A DNA stretch of 64,000 bases, from positions 44,820 through 108,819 of the forward strand of contig JABHKC010000088.1 in assembly GCA_018692315.1 (NCBI GenBank), written 5' to 3'. Position numbers and translations under genes: made by a program. The notes beneath the pieces were generated by a model. The model did no database searches, had not been told where the DNA came from, and saw nothing but the letters and a program-made list of their open reading frames with translations. Shown one piece after another: positions 27,371-36,656 of this stretch. Every line of letters begins with the position of its first letter. Position 1 is the first letter of the stretch. Origin of the DNA: Bacteroidota bacterium. GTDB lineage: Bacteria > Bacteroidota > Bacteroidia > Bacteroidales > JABHKC01.

Positions 27371-28732
27371 TTAATCATTAAGTATTTTTATTCCTTCAAT
27401 TATTCTATCCTCAGAAACTGTTGCAGCTTCGAAGCTATCTAATTTCATAAGTTCTGAATGCTTTGTAAGTATTCCAGACTTATCAATATATTTTTCTAAT
27501 GTCGTTTTTATTTGTGAAGACCAGCTGTTTTTAGCTATTGTAATACCTATACGATTTGCATATTTCAACATTTCATTGATTGCTGATAATGTATTCCTGC
27601 CAGTTAGATCCCAATCGTCTCCATCTGTGCCATAATACACATAAATATTGTTATCAATAGCCAATTGTTTTTCGTTCACAATTTTGTTGACAAGCTGAAA
27701 AGCCGGGTGTATTTGAGTTCCTCCGGCAATTTGGGATCTGTAATATGTAGCAAAATCTTTCACTTCTTTAGCAGCTGTATCGTGCAGGACGAATCTTACT
27801 TCCACATTGTTTTGATACTGATACATCAGCCAGCTATAAATAAATAAATGTTGCTTACAAACTACCTCTGTGGGCTTTCCTGACATTGAGCCCGAGTAAT
27901 CTCGAATAAAAAATACTATTGCCTGGTTTTCATAATCTTTCTCTTTAGACATGATTCTGAAAACTTTATCTTTTGGATTGACCAATAAATTTTCGCTTGA
28001 AAAAGGTTCTTCTGGCTTGATCCGTCCTAATAAAATATTAGTTTCAATAATTTGTTTTAAAGTTGCTTTTTTATCGAGTATCTGCCCAAAACCTTTATTC
28101 GTGTCTGTCAAATCGTATTTAACTTTTGTAATGGATTTTTTTTTGCCTTTGTCTTTAATATTAGGTAACTGAAATTTTTCTGTCAGCAATTTTCCGAGGT
28201 CAAATGCTTCGGAACTAATATCGTGCTCTCCTCCACTACCTTCACCGGCACCCGTGCCATCACCATCTTGTGGCTCTGCAGGTTGTTTTCCTATAACTTC
28301 ACCTTCCTGTCCTTCACCACTTCCGCCAGTTTGTCCCTCACCATCTTCATCTGTCGAATCGGTATGATAAAACTTTGGTTCGGTAGTTGTTGGAACAATT
28401 ATTACTTTTCCTGTTTTACCTTTTTCAGGTTTTATTAATCTGCCAATTTTCACTCTCTTCGGAAATCCGTCTGCATCTCGTTGCTTATCTTGCTCGAGAA
28501 GTTCGTCGAGAGTTTTTAAATGTGTGTGGGCTTTTGGTGAATTTTTATTGAAATCGGAACGAAATTGTAAATCATTAATAGTAAAAAAGTGCTTATAGTT
28601 TTCGAGCTTTACATTATCGACTTTTTTTTGATTTTCGATAAATTCAAGCTCTTTTATAATAAGCTGTTTTTGCTCGAAATCAATACCTTGATCGAAGAGT
28701 TTTTTCGCTATTTCTTTTTCGCTACAATTCAT
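27371..28732 (-). CDS. yeaH-like: DUF444 (YeaH-type) von Willebrand A-domain protein
   Basis: The 453-residue protein has a basic helical start, a long acidic glycine-rich low-complexity linker (about residues 125-175) and a C-terminal VWA-like domain with the metal-site motif DYSGSMSG (Asp278, Ser280, Ser282) and TDGDDW further on. This is the DUF444/YeaH architecture. In E. coli yeaH follows the PrkA-type kinase gene yeaG; the same order is kept here, 99 bp after PrkA. The usual inference is an adaptor for the AAA kinase, as MIDAS proteins often pair with AAA ATPases. Confidence 0.92.
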   Translation of the reverse strand: MNCSEKEIAKKLFDQGIDFEQKQLIIKELEFIENQKKVDNVKLENYKHFFTINDLQFRSDFNKNSPKAHTHLKTLDELLEQDKQRDADGFPKRVKIGRLIKPEKGKTGKVIIVPTTTEPKFYHTDSTDEDGEGQTGGSGEGQEGEVIGKQPAEPQDGDGTGAGEGSGGEHDISSEAFDLGKLLTEKFQLPNIKDKGKKKSITKVKYDLTDTNKGFGQILDKKATLKQIIETNILLGRIKPEEPFSSENLLVNPKDKVFRIMSKEKDYENQAIVFFIRDYSGSMSGKPTEVVCKQHLFIYSWLMYQYQNNVEVRFVLHDTAAKEVKDFATYYRSQIAGGTQIHPAFQLVNKIVNEKQLAIDNNIYVYYGTDGDDWDLTGRNTLSAINEMLKYANRIGITIAKNSWSSQIKTTLEKYIDKSGILTKHSELMKLDSFEAATVSEDRIIEGIKILND

Positions 28733-28831
28733 TCTATTTAAAGTTTTAAAATGTATAAATTAGAAACTGAACATATTTGCATTGTCATAATTTCTAATTT
28801 TCAATAAAAGCAAAAATTTTTGCTCATCAGT

Positions 28832-30907
28832 TTAAGAAACATCATCCTGAGAGCAGAAATATTCAATAGTTTTCAAAGCACAAGTTTCGCAATAGCCTAA
28901 TTTGTTTTGCATAGTGTTAAGCATTCGGTTAAACAGTTTTTGATTTTCTTCATTTGTTCGATTGCTTAATGCCCCAACAAGACTGCCAGCTCCCGCTACA
29001 TCAGACTTTAATCTTACATCGGTTACTGCTTTTACCAAATCGTTGTTATCCATAAAATTGTAACTAGTGTCCTGCATCATTTTTTGCCCATAAATTTTTG
29101 AGATAGTTGTTCTATAGCTCATTTTTTGCTCCTTGGTTTTTAATCCTAATCTTGACTCTACACTATTGATAAACGATTCATCAATTTTTAATGGGACTAA
29201 TTTGTTCGTTTGAGGATCTCTATATGTCCATATTTTATTTGTTCCTAAATTTTTGGCATCTAATCCAATTATCATGTTTACATAATTCAGCACATCTTTT
29301 TCTATGGCATCGGGTTCGTCCATATAGGCATTAAAAATAGTTGTCATTACATCTTTGCGATATAATGTTTTGCCCAATTTCAAGTCGTTCAAATATTTTA
29401 CTCTATAGTCGGGTTCATGCACATAGTCCAATATGATCTTTTCCATAGCCATAAACACATCGCCGGCATACATGCACTTGCCTTCTTGCGTTTCAGAACT
29501 TTCAAGTAGTATTTGTATGCAACGACCAAGATTTCTGTGCCCTAATCCTTTTTGTCCGAAACGTTTAGTGATATCCGGTTCTGCATTTAACTGATCAATA
29601 ACTTCGCTGAGTGTTTTAAGACTTTTTTCACCTGCAACTTCACCTGCCGAAAGTTTCATCATCTCCAGCGGGTTTAGTTTATTTGATAGTGGCATTCTGG
29701 TTAATATGGTTGTAGTAGATAATGCATGATTCAAATTTGGGTCAATATGTAGTTTTGCTCCTGTGAATGTAGTTTTTTCAATACTACCCAATGCGTAATT
29801 GGTTAGCTGCTCTTGAAGAATATAATTTGTATTGTGTGCCATGTATGAAATTCGACATCTATCTACAATTGGAGCTTCTTCTTTTTCTTCAATGAAGCGT
29901 GCAAATTCATCGTTGTTGCTTGTTGCAATTATTAAGGTATCCAATGGCCATTTGAATCCTTCCACATCAACTGTACGGTTTTGGATTACACTAAGATAAA
30001 CTTGTACCAGATCCTTTTTGTTCTTAAAAATCTCATCGGCAAAATGAATACCTCCACCAGCAACTCGTGCTAAAGCTCCTCTTCGTAAATCGAAACGATA
30101 TGGATTATCAGTATCAGTAATATGTAGCAATCGTGTAATTGACTCTTCGCCAAGCAAATCAATAGCAGATGAGGTAATTTTATCTTTAGCGGCATATTTT
30201 CCAGTAAGAGTGCCCCTCGATTCAGAAATTGGAATTGGCACAATTTCGATATTCTCTAATACTTTTTCAATATCGTTATCAAAATGTTCTTTAAATTGGG
30301 AAAGCACATAATCGGAACATGCCCCAAGTGGTCGATAATTTTGATAAAACACTTCAATTTGCGCTTTACGAAAACCAAATTTCAATAAGTAATCGACATT
30401 TTTGTCCTTCGATTCAAAAAGATTCATAGCCAATATGAGAGGATCTTCAAATGTTTGAGATTCAATAGACGTAATTTGACCATATCTCCCAAGAATACTC
30501 AAATTGCTGAACCTGAATGTATAACGCATATTTTCAGGTTTTGAGACAAATTCCCTATAGAGTTTGCTCAAATAATCAACAAAAAATGTCTTTCCATTTC
30601 CTGGTTCACCAATCAGCACGAAAGCCATTTCTCTTGACGAACCGCCTTCAGCAGCATCTTTAACATAAGAAACAAAACTGTTTAGTTCATCAAACATTCC
30701 AATAAGGTGGCGGCTTTTCTGCCTCAAGATATCAAAATCGAAAGTGTAGCGACCGTTTACACTTACCTTTCTAATTTTTTTTGGATCACCAAGAATCATA
30801 CGTGTTATGGCTTGGTAAACATTTTCGAATTTTCGCTTGTTTGCAAAAACCTCAAAGAGATGGTGATTGAAACTTTTACGTGGATAAGTATTTTCCTTTT
30901 TTTTCAT
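28832..30907 (-). CDS. prkA-like: PrkA/YeaG-family AAA serine protein kinase, first copy
   Basis: The 691-residue protein has Walker A GEPGNGKT (100-107), the PrkA core with RRGALARVAGGGIHFADEIF and LIIATSNNDEF, and a C-terminal kinase-like region ending with NKLGYCETCALKTIEYF, which matches the C-terminus of the family. PrkA proteins are serine kinases linked to stationary-phase and starvation responses. It is the promoter-proximal gene of the operon, with TATCTTTG about 100 bp upstream. Unusually for this phylum it has a strong Shine-Dalgarno (AAAGGAGGG) 5 bp before the ATG. It lacks the cysteine-rich insertion seen in the second PrkA. Confidence 0.92.
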   Translation of the reverse strand: MKKKENTYPRKSFNHHLFEVFANKRKFENVYQAITRMILGDPKKIRKVSVNGRYTFDFDILRQKSRHLIGMFDELNSFVSYVKDAAEGGSSREMAFVLIGEPGNGKTFFVDYLSKLYREFVSKPENMRYTFRFSNLSILGRYGQITSIESQTFEDPLILAMNLFESKDKNVDYLLKFGFRKAQIEVFYQNYRPLGACSDYVLSQFKEHFDNDIEKVLENIEIVPIPISESRGTLTGKYAAKDKITSSAIDLLGEESITRLLHITDTDNPYRFDLRRGALARVAGGGIHFADEIFKNKKDLVQVYLSVIQNRTVDVEGFKWPLDTLIIATSNNDEFARFIEEKEEAPIVDRCRISYMAHNTNYILQEQLTNYALGSIEKTTFTGAKLHIDPNLNHALSTTTILTRMPLSNKLNPLEMMKLSAGEVAGEKSLKTLSEVIDQLNAEPDITKRFGQKGLGHRNLGRCIQILLESSETQEGKCMYAGDVFMAMEKIILDYVHEPDYRVKYLNDLKLGKTLYRKDVMTTIFNAYMDEPDAIEKDVLNYVNMIIGLDAKNLGTNKIWTYRDPQTNKLVPLKIDESFINSVESRLGLKTKEQKMSYRTTISKIYGQKMMQDTSYNFMDNNDLVKAVTDVRLKSDVAGAGSLVGALSNRTNEENQKLFNRMLNTMQNKLGYCETCALKTIEYFCSQDDVS

Positions 30908-30911
30908 AATT

Positions 30912-31016
30912 CCCTCCTTTTATGGTGCTGTAAAAAAGCCTTTGCCTTCATTATCAATCTTCAATGCCGCGAAAGAACTTCAATATCTAAAAAATCAAAT
31001 CACTATTACAAAGATA
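30912..31016 (-). promoter_or_regulatory. Promoter, leader and strong Shine-Dalgarno of the PrkA operon
   Basis: TATCTTTG on the minus strand (31009-31016) matches the -7 consensus, giving a leader of roughly 95 nt. The leader ends in AAAGGAGGG (30912-30920) just before the ATG. Bacteroidota genes seldom use such a sequence, and other genes in this window lack one. The wider gap 30908-31249 (342 bp) between divergent genes holds only these signals and the promoter of the next gene. Confidence 0.6.
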
Positions 31017-31249
31017 AACTTTTTTTTGAATAATTGACTATTATTAAACAAGAAAATAATCATATTTTAAACATTATTCCATTTGAAGAATAAAGCAAAG
31101 TATCAGCACTTTACTTATCAAAAAAAGTCTCAATTATTTGGGTTAAGTTTTGCGACTTTTTCTAAGTTTATGATGAATATCCTACAGATTGTTTTTTTTA
31201 AAATATATAGTATTTTCAAAATGAAAAATTAATACATTTGCAAATTGAA

Positions 31250-31963
31250 ATGTTAAAAAGAATATACACATATAAAATATTGATAAATAGCCGATTTCTT
31301 GTTGCTGCTTTTCTTTCAATTTCATTATTTATTATTTCATGCTCAGAGCTAAAAAAGTCAAGAAATCAAGGCATAATAGAATATGAGGTTATATATTTAG
31401 ACAGCGAGGAAGAATACCCTGTGATTGGGCTAATGCCTGAAATCATGACAGTTAGCTTCAACAGTAAATGCTCGAAAAGCAAAATGGTTGGTTTTCTCGG
31501 ATTTTTTAGCACACAAATCATTTCAGACACTAAAGAAAGAGTTAATTATACATTAATAAAAATTCAAGGTAAAAAATATGTTTGCAAAGAGACTTTAGAC
31601 GACGGACCATTTGTAAATAATAATTATGAAAATGTCAATATTGAATATGCTTCAGAAACTAAAGAAATTGCAGGATTTCTGTGCAAAAAAGCTATTGTAA
31701 CATTTCCTAATGACAAAAAGAATCCTATCGAAGTTTTTTACACTGATGAAATTAACTTTTCTGACCCAAACAAAAATACACCATTTGCTGCCATTGAAGG
31801 TGTTTTGTTAGAATTTCAGTTAAAGTTATATAAAATAAACATGAAGTTTGTAGCTTCAGAAATTCAACATGTAGATATTCCAAAAGAAGAATTTGAAATT
31901 CCACCTGATTACGAATTCGTAACAAAAGAAAAAATCGAAGAACTTATTAACGATTTTATATAA
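31250..31963 (+). CDS. Lipoprotein of unknown function (DUF4412-like), tandem paralogue A
   Basis: The start is placed at the ATG at 31250 (237 residues). A TTG at 31238 lies inside a promoter-like TACATTTG (31233-31240). The signal peptide ends in a lipobox (IISC, Cys31). The body has SETKEIAGFLCKKAIV and YTDEINF followed by FAAIEGVLLEFQ; the same pattern occurs in the next gene, so the two are tandem paralogues. Related DUF4412-type proteins are envelope proteins of unknown function. It is read away from the PrkA operon. Confidence 0.7.
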   Translation: MLKRIYTYKILINSRFLVAAFLSISLFIISCSELKKSRNQGIIEYEVIYLDSEEEYPVIGLMPEIMTVSFNSKCSKSKMVGFLGFFSTQIISDTKERVNYTLIKIQGKKYVCKETLDDGPFVNNNYENVNIEYASETKEIAGFLCKKAIVTFPNDKKNPIEVFYTDEINFSDPNKNTPFAAIEGVLLEFQLKLYKINMKFVASEIQHVDIPKEEFEIPPDYEFVTKEKIEELINDFI

Positions 31964-31972
31964 ATTATTAAA

Positions 31973-32653
31973 ATGAAAAATATTAAAATGAAAAAAATAT
32001 TAAAATTATCATCATTGTTTCTATTATTTGTGGTTTTGTCGAATAGTTTGTTTGCACAAAAAGCTAAAAAACCATTTTCAGGAATAATTACTTATGGCAT
32101 TAATGCTGAAGGATTTTCAGAAGCAGAAAAGTTGCAATTACCAAAAACAATTGTTGTAACATATTTAGGTTCTAAAACAAAAACAGTTACACAGATGCCA
32201 ACACAAGAAATGGTTATTCTCAGCGATTATGAAAAGAAAGAGGTAGTTATGCTTCAGGACATTATGGGGAATATGATTGCCATGGATATGTCTGGTGAAA
32301 TTGCAAAAGAGTTAGAAAAGGCAAAAGAATCGGAAACAAAATTTACATATTCTGATGAAACGAAAAAAATTGCCGGCTACGATTGCAAAAAAGTTGTTGC
32401 TATTACTGAAACCGATACACTTGTGGGCTATTACACCGAAGATTTGAATATTGAAAATGCCAATTGGAATTCAATTTTCGAAGAAGTAAAAGGAGTAATG
32501 CTGGAGTATGAACAACCAGGTCTCGAAAACAAAAAAATAACTATTTTTGCTCAAACTATCAAGAAAAAGAAAATTAAGGAAAAAGTATTTAATATTCCTG
32601 ACGAATACGAAAGAAAAACAATAGAAGAACTTCAGGAAATGTTTGGAGGCTGA
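31973..32653 (+). CDS. Exported protein of unknown function (DUF4412-like), tandem paralogue B
   Basis: The 226-residue protein has a signal peptide ending SLFAQ, so it is probably released into the periplasm rather than lipid-anchored like its neighbour. It shares the block SDETKKIAGYDCKKVV, YTEDLNI and FEEVKGVMLEYE with the preceding gene 9 bp upstream. A second ATG at 31988 is an equally possible start. A hairpin followed by a T-rich run (32711-32750) ends the unit before ftsK. Function unknown. Confidence 0.7.
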   Translation: MKNIKMKKILKLSSLFLLFVVLSNSLFAQKAKKPFSGIITYGINAEGFSEAEKLQLPKTIVVTYLGSKTKTVTQMPTQEMVILSDYEKKEVVMLQDIMGNMIAMDMSGEIAKELEKAKESETKFTYSDETKKIAGYDCKKVVAITETDTLVGYYTEDLNIENANWNSIFEEVKGVMLEYEQPGLENKKITIFAQTIKKKKIKEKVFNIPDEYERKTIEELQEMFGG

Positions 32654-32710
32654 TAAATAGTGCTTTAAGAAAACTCCATTTTCTTCACAAACATATTCTA
32701 CAAAATTTCG

Positions 32711-32750
32711 ATAATGCTCGGATTATTTATTAATTCGAGTATTATTTTTA
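32711..32750 (+). terminator. Probable intrinsic terminator between the paralogue pair and ftsK
   Basis: ATAATGCTCG (32711-32720) pairs with CGAGTATTAT (32736-32745) with one G-U pair, followed by TTTTTATA. It lies about 60 bp after the stop of the exported protein and 20 bp before the ftsK start. Confidence 0.55.
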
Positions 32751-32764
32751 TACCGAAAAGATAA

Positions 32765-35272
32765 ATGGCAAAAAAGAAAAATAGTAAAGGTAAAAACTCG
32801 AAACCAAAAACGAAAAAGAAAGCTACTGTTTCGAAAAGGTATTCAAGATTTGTTGCATTTCTGAAAGACGAACGATTTCATATTTCGCTTGGTTTGTCAA
32901 CCATAGCTTTTTCGGTACTGTTAACTATTTCATTCATATCATTCATTTTTACCGGTGGTGCAGACCAAAGCCTTAAACACAAAGGATTTTGGGAATTGAT
33001 GTTAAATTTTGACGGTGAGGTTGCCAATTGGGTTGGTAAAATTGGTGCTTTTTTCTCAAATTTTTTCATTAGTAATGGATTCGGTATTGCCTCTTTTTCT
33101 TTTGTATTTTTGTTTGTAATTGTGGGCTTTCGCCTTTTAAAATTAAGAATGCTTCCATTTGGGAAATCAATAAAATACTCCGCAATTGTTACTGTTTGGT
33201 TATCAATTTGTTTGGGTTATATTTTTGTAAATTCAGAACAGGATACCCATTTATATCTTGGAGGTGCTTACGGATTTTTCATTAGCGAGTGGCTGAATTC
33301 ACTCATCGGAAAAATTGGAACTTTTTTCGTACTTTTCATTTCACTTTTAGTTTTTATTCTTTATACTTTCAACAATTTTGCAGATTGGTTAAAAGGAATT
33401 TTAAAATCAGCTTATGCAAGACAAAAGCAAAAACCCTTGAATAAAAAATCGAATAATGCTACAAAAAAAACTTTTGAAAACTCAACAGAAAGCGAGATAG
33501 AGGATTTAGAAGAATTCGCTGAAAACACTCCTTTGTCTATAGAAATTCCGGATACTGAAATTGAAAGAACTCCCGAAGAAAATGTGTCAGTTGAAGGAGA
33601 AATTAAAGAAATTGATCTTGAAACTTCAGTTGAAATTCCAAAAAACAATATTACAGAAAAAGGAGATCTTGAACTTACGGTAGATGACAAAACTCAAGAT
33701 GGTGCTGAACCGGAAATAGAAACAGAAACCACTGAAAAAGAGGAAGAAGCCCCAAAAGCAATTAATTTAGAACCTTTCGATCCTAAGCTCGAATTGTCGT
33801 CATTCCAGCTTCCTTCAATACAATTGCTTGCAAATCATAAATCGGAGAATTCCGAAGTCAGTAAAGAAGAGTTAATTACCAACAAAAATAAGATTGTAGA
33901 AACTCTTGCACACTACAAGATTCAGATAGATAAAATTAAAGCAACTATAGGTCCAACAATTACCCTGTATGAAATTGTTCCGGCTCCAGGTGTTCGAATT
34001 TCAAAAATAAAAAATCTTGAAGACGATATCGCTCTTAGCTTATCTGCTTTAGGAATTAGAATAATTGCGCCTATGCCCGGCAAAGGAACAATTGGAATTG
34101 AAGTCCCGAACAGAAATCCTGAAATAGTTTCGATGCGTTCAATTATTGCCTCAACAAAATTTCAGGAATCGAAATATGTACTGCCTGTAGCACTTGGAAA
34201 AACAATCTCGAACGAAACATATGTTTTCGATTTGGCAAAAATGCCACACTTGCTCGTTGCCGGAGCTACCGGTCAGGGAAAATCCGTAGGTTTGAATGCC
34301 ATACTTACATCGTTAATATATAAGAAACATCCTGCTGAATTGAAATTTGTGCTTGTTGATCCTAAAAAAGTTGAACTTTCTATATATTCGAAAATTGAAA
34401 AGTACTATTTAGCAAAATTACCAGACACTGAAGATGCCATAATTACCGATACTCGTTTTGTAGTGAATACTTTAAATTCGTTGACTATCGAAATGGATTT
34501 GAGATATAATCTATTGAAAGACGCTTCGGTTAGAAATATTATTGAATACAATAGAAAATTTACTGACAGGCGCTTAAATCCTGAAAAAGGACATCGTTTT
34601 TTGCCATATATTGTTTTGGTAGTCGATGAATTTGCAGATTTGATAATGACTGCCGGAAAAGAAATTGAAAATCCGATTGCCAGAATTGCTCAACTTGCAC
34701 GGGCAATAGGGATTCATTTGATAATTGCAACCCAGCGTCCATCAACAAACATTATAACCGGAATGATAAAGGCAAACTTTCCTGCAAGAATTGCCTTTAA
34801 AGTTACATCTATGATTGATTCAAGAACAATTCTGGATACACCCGGAGCAAATCAACTGATTGGTAGAGGCGATATGCTAATTTCATCAGGCAACAATCTT
34901 GTGAGAATTCAATGCGCTTTTATTGACACTCCCGAAATTGACGAAATAGTAGAATTTATTAGTTCACAACAATCGTATCCATCTGCATATCTCTTGCCTG
35001 AATATGTTGATGAAAATACAGAAGAAAGTCCCGAATTAGACTTATCTCAGCGAGATGCTTTGTTCGAAGAAGCAGCACGCATGGTTGTAATTCATCAACA
35101 AGGTTCCACTTCGCTCATCCAACGAAAACTTTCTATTGGTTACAATCGCGCAGGCAGAATTATTGATCAACTTGAAGCTGCTGGAGTAGTAGGCCCATTC
35201 GAGGGGAGTAAAGCTCGACAGGTTTTATATACTGATGAGTATTCATTGGAACAATTTTTGAATTCTTTATAG
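32765..35272 (+). CDS. ftsK: DNA translocase FtsK/SpoIIIE
   Basis: The 835-residue protein has a lysine-rich start, four membrane helices in the first 210 residues, an acidic linker (about 225-345), the FtsK beta domain, a RecA-like motor with Walker A GATGQGKS (500-507) and VVDEFADLIM as Walker B, and a C-terminal winged-helix gamma domain (SLIQRKLSIGYNRAGRIIDQLE). It pumps chromosomal DNA at the division septum and activates dimer resolution. It is followed by a LolA-like gene, a pairing that appears common in Bacteroidota. Confidence 0.96.
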   Translation: MAKKKNSKGKNSKPKTKKKATVSKRYSRFVAFLKDERFHISLGLSTIAFSVLLTISFISFIFTGGADQSLKHKGFWELMLNFDGEVANWVGKIGAFFSNFFISNGFGIASFSFVFLFVIVGFRLLKLRMLPFGKSIKYSAIVTVWLSICLGYIFVNSEQDTHLYLGGAYGFFISEWLNSLIGKIGTFFVLFISLLVFILYTFNNFADWLKGILKSAYARQKQKPLNKKSNNATKKTFENSTESEIEDLEEFAENTPLSIEIPDTEIERTPEENVSVEGEIKEIDLETSVEIPKNNITEKGDLELTVDDKTQDGAEPEIETETTEKEEEAPKAINLEPFDPKLELSSFQLPSIQLLANHKSENSEVSKEELITNKNKIVETLAHYKIQIDKIKATIGPTITLYEIVPAPGVRISKIKNLEDDIALSLSALGIRIIAPMPGKGTIGIEVPNRNPEIVSMRSIIASTKFQESKYVLPVALGKTISNETYVFDLAKMPHLLVAGATGQGKSVGLNAILTSLIYKKHPAELKFVLVDPKKVELSIYSKIEKYYLAKLPDTEDAIITDTRFVVNTLNSLTIEMDLRYNLLKDASVRNIIEYNRKFTDRRLNPEKGHRFLPYIVLVVDEFADLIMTAGKEIENPIARIAQLARAIGIHLIIATQRPSTNIITGMIKANFPARIAFKVTSMIDSRTILDTPGANQLIGRGDMLISSGNNLVRIQCAFIDTPEIDEIVEFISSQQSYPSAYLLPEYVDENTEESPELDLSQRDALFEEAARMVVIHQQGSTSLIQRKLSIGYNRAGRIIDQLEAAGVVGPFEGSKARQVLYTDEYSLEQFLNSL

Positions 35273-35345
35273 TAAAAAATAATGAGTTTTCTTATACACT
35301 TATAATAATTTGTTGTATATTACCGTATTTTTAAAAAATAATATT

Positions 35346-36029
35346 ATGAAAAATATCCTTGTCATTGCAATTTTCACAATTTTTTCTATTTCAGCTTTTT
35401 CGCAATTCGACAGAAAGGCAAAAGAAATCTTAGATGAAGCAAATGGAAAAATAAATTCCTATTCTTCTATGAGGGCAGAATTCGACTTTATTATGGAAAA
35501 TAAACAAGAGAATATCTATGAAACTATTGAAGGAAAATTGCTATTGAAAGAAGACAAATATAAACTTGACCTAATGGACGTTCTCACTTTCTGTGATGGA
35601 ATAACTATATGGACATATATGAAGGATGCCAATGAGGTGAACATTTCGGAACCCGACACCAACGATAATTCAATATTAAGCAATCCTACAAATATTTTTT
35701 CGAGCTACCAAAAAGGCTATAAATATAAATTTATTGAAGATAAATATGTAAGCAAAAATATTGTACACATAATTGAATTGTATCCTGAAAAACTCAATTT
35801 AGATTTATTTGAAGAGGATGACGACGAATCTAACAATTTCAGCAAAATTGTATTACATATCGATCAAAAGAATAAGCAAATCAGGCTTATAAAATTTGTT
35901 GGAAAAGACGGAAACAATTATACAATTGACATTAAAAAGTTTCAATCAAACGAAGATGTTGACGATAAATCCTTTATTTTTAATGCAAAAGATTATGAAG
36001 AGGTAGAAGTAATTGATTTAAGAGATTAA
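35346..36029 (+). CDS. lolA-like: LolA-like outer-membrane lipoprotein carrier
   Basis: The ATG at 35346 gives 227 residues with a clean signal peptide (ISAFSQ); the longer frame from 35310 adds an unlikely leader. The body matches the LolA/outer-membrane lipoprotein carrier fold: INSYSSMRAEFDF, a KYKLDLMDVLTFCDGITIWTY strand pair, and repeated beta strands. It should shuttle lipoproteins across the periplasm. This fits an organism with the many lipoproteins seen here. It is 73 bp downstream of ftsK. Confidence 0.82.
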   Translation: MKNILVIAIFTIFSISAFSQFDRKAKEILDEANGKINSYSSMRAEFDFIMENKQENIYETIEGKLLLKEDKYKLDLMDVLTFCDGITIWTYMKDANEVNISEPDTNDNSILSNPTNIFSSYQKGYKYKFIEDKYVSKNIVHIIELYPEKLNLDLFEEDDDESNNFSKIVLHIDQKNKQIRLIKFVGKDGNNYTIDIKKFQSNEDVDDKSFIFNAKDYEEVEVIDLRD

Positions 36030-36098
36030 AATCAAATTTTTAGCTTGAATTCTTTCTTAGGGATGAACTATTTTTTCAAACGAGTTTCCTGTATTATT

Positions 36099-36560
36099 TT
36101 ATTCTTCACTACTGTTTTTCTCCATTGGCTCAGTGTCATTACTGTCGGCAGATTCTGGAGTTTCTTCCTTTTCTTCATCGAAGACCATTAAATCTTGCTT
36201 TAGCAAAATATTATACCAACTGATAATCTTCTTAATATCAGACACATAAACACGGTCTTTATCGTAATTTGGTATTGCTTTTGCAAAAAACTCTTTCAAT
36301 TCGGTTCCTGAACTTTTATGGCTAATAGCTTCGCCGCCATTTTGAGCTGTATAAATACTTTTAAAAGCGTCTGCTAACTTAATATCTTCCTCCTCAGTAA
36401 AAACAGAAATATCTTCTAATGAACTAATTTTTGAACTTGCATAAGCAGGCATCCTTTTTTTGGTCTCAAACGACTCAACAATAATTGCACTTTTTGCATG
36501 AGAAATAAGCTTGTAAAGCCCACTATATCCTGAAATTGACAAAATATCTTTTAATTCCAT
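36099..36560 (-). CDS. DUF5606-type conserved cytosolic protein
   Basis: The 153-residue protein starts MELKDILSISGYSGLYKLI and contains ESFETKKRMPAYASSKISSLEDISVFT, the signature of a small conserved Bacteroidota family (DUF5606), then an acidic tail rich in Glu and Ser. No function is known. It has no signal or membrane segment. TACTTTTG on the minus strand at 36589-36596, about 30 bp upstream, is a good -7 promoter box, so it is expressed separately from the efflux genes behind it. Confidence 0.8.
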   Translation of the reverse strand: MELKDILSISGYSGLYKLISHAKSAIIVESFETKKRMPAYASSKISSLEDISVFTEEEDIKLADAFKSIYTAQNGGEAISHKSSGTELKEFFAKAIPNYDKDRVYVSDIKKIISWYNILLKQDLMVFDEEKEETPESADSNDTEPMEKNSSEE

Positions 36561-36588
36561 ATCACTAATATTAATGTTTTATTTTTTG

Positions 36589-36596
36589 CAAAAGTA
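36589..36596 (-). promoter_or_regulatory. Promoter -7 element of the DUF5606 gene
   Basis: The minus strand reads TACTTTTG, a full match to TAnnTTTG, 29 bp before the ATG at 36558-36560. Confidence 0.5.
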
Positions 36597-36656
36597 AAAT
36601 TTTTAAAATTATTTTAAAAATCATTATTTTAACATTCCCTGAATAACAACTATACT

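Noticed and set aside
31238..31249. TTG start of the lipoprotein gene
   Set aside because: The TTG lies inside the promoter-like TACATTTG; the ATG at 31250 gives a normal signal peptide.
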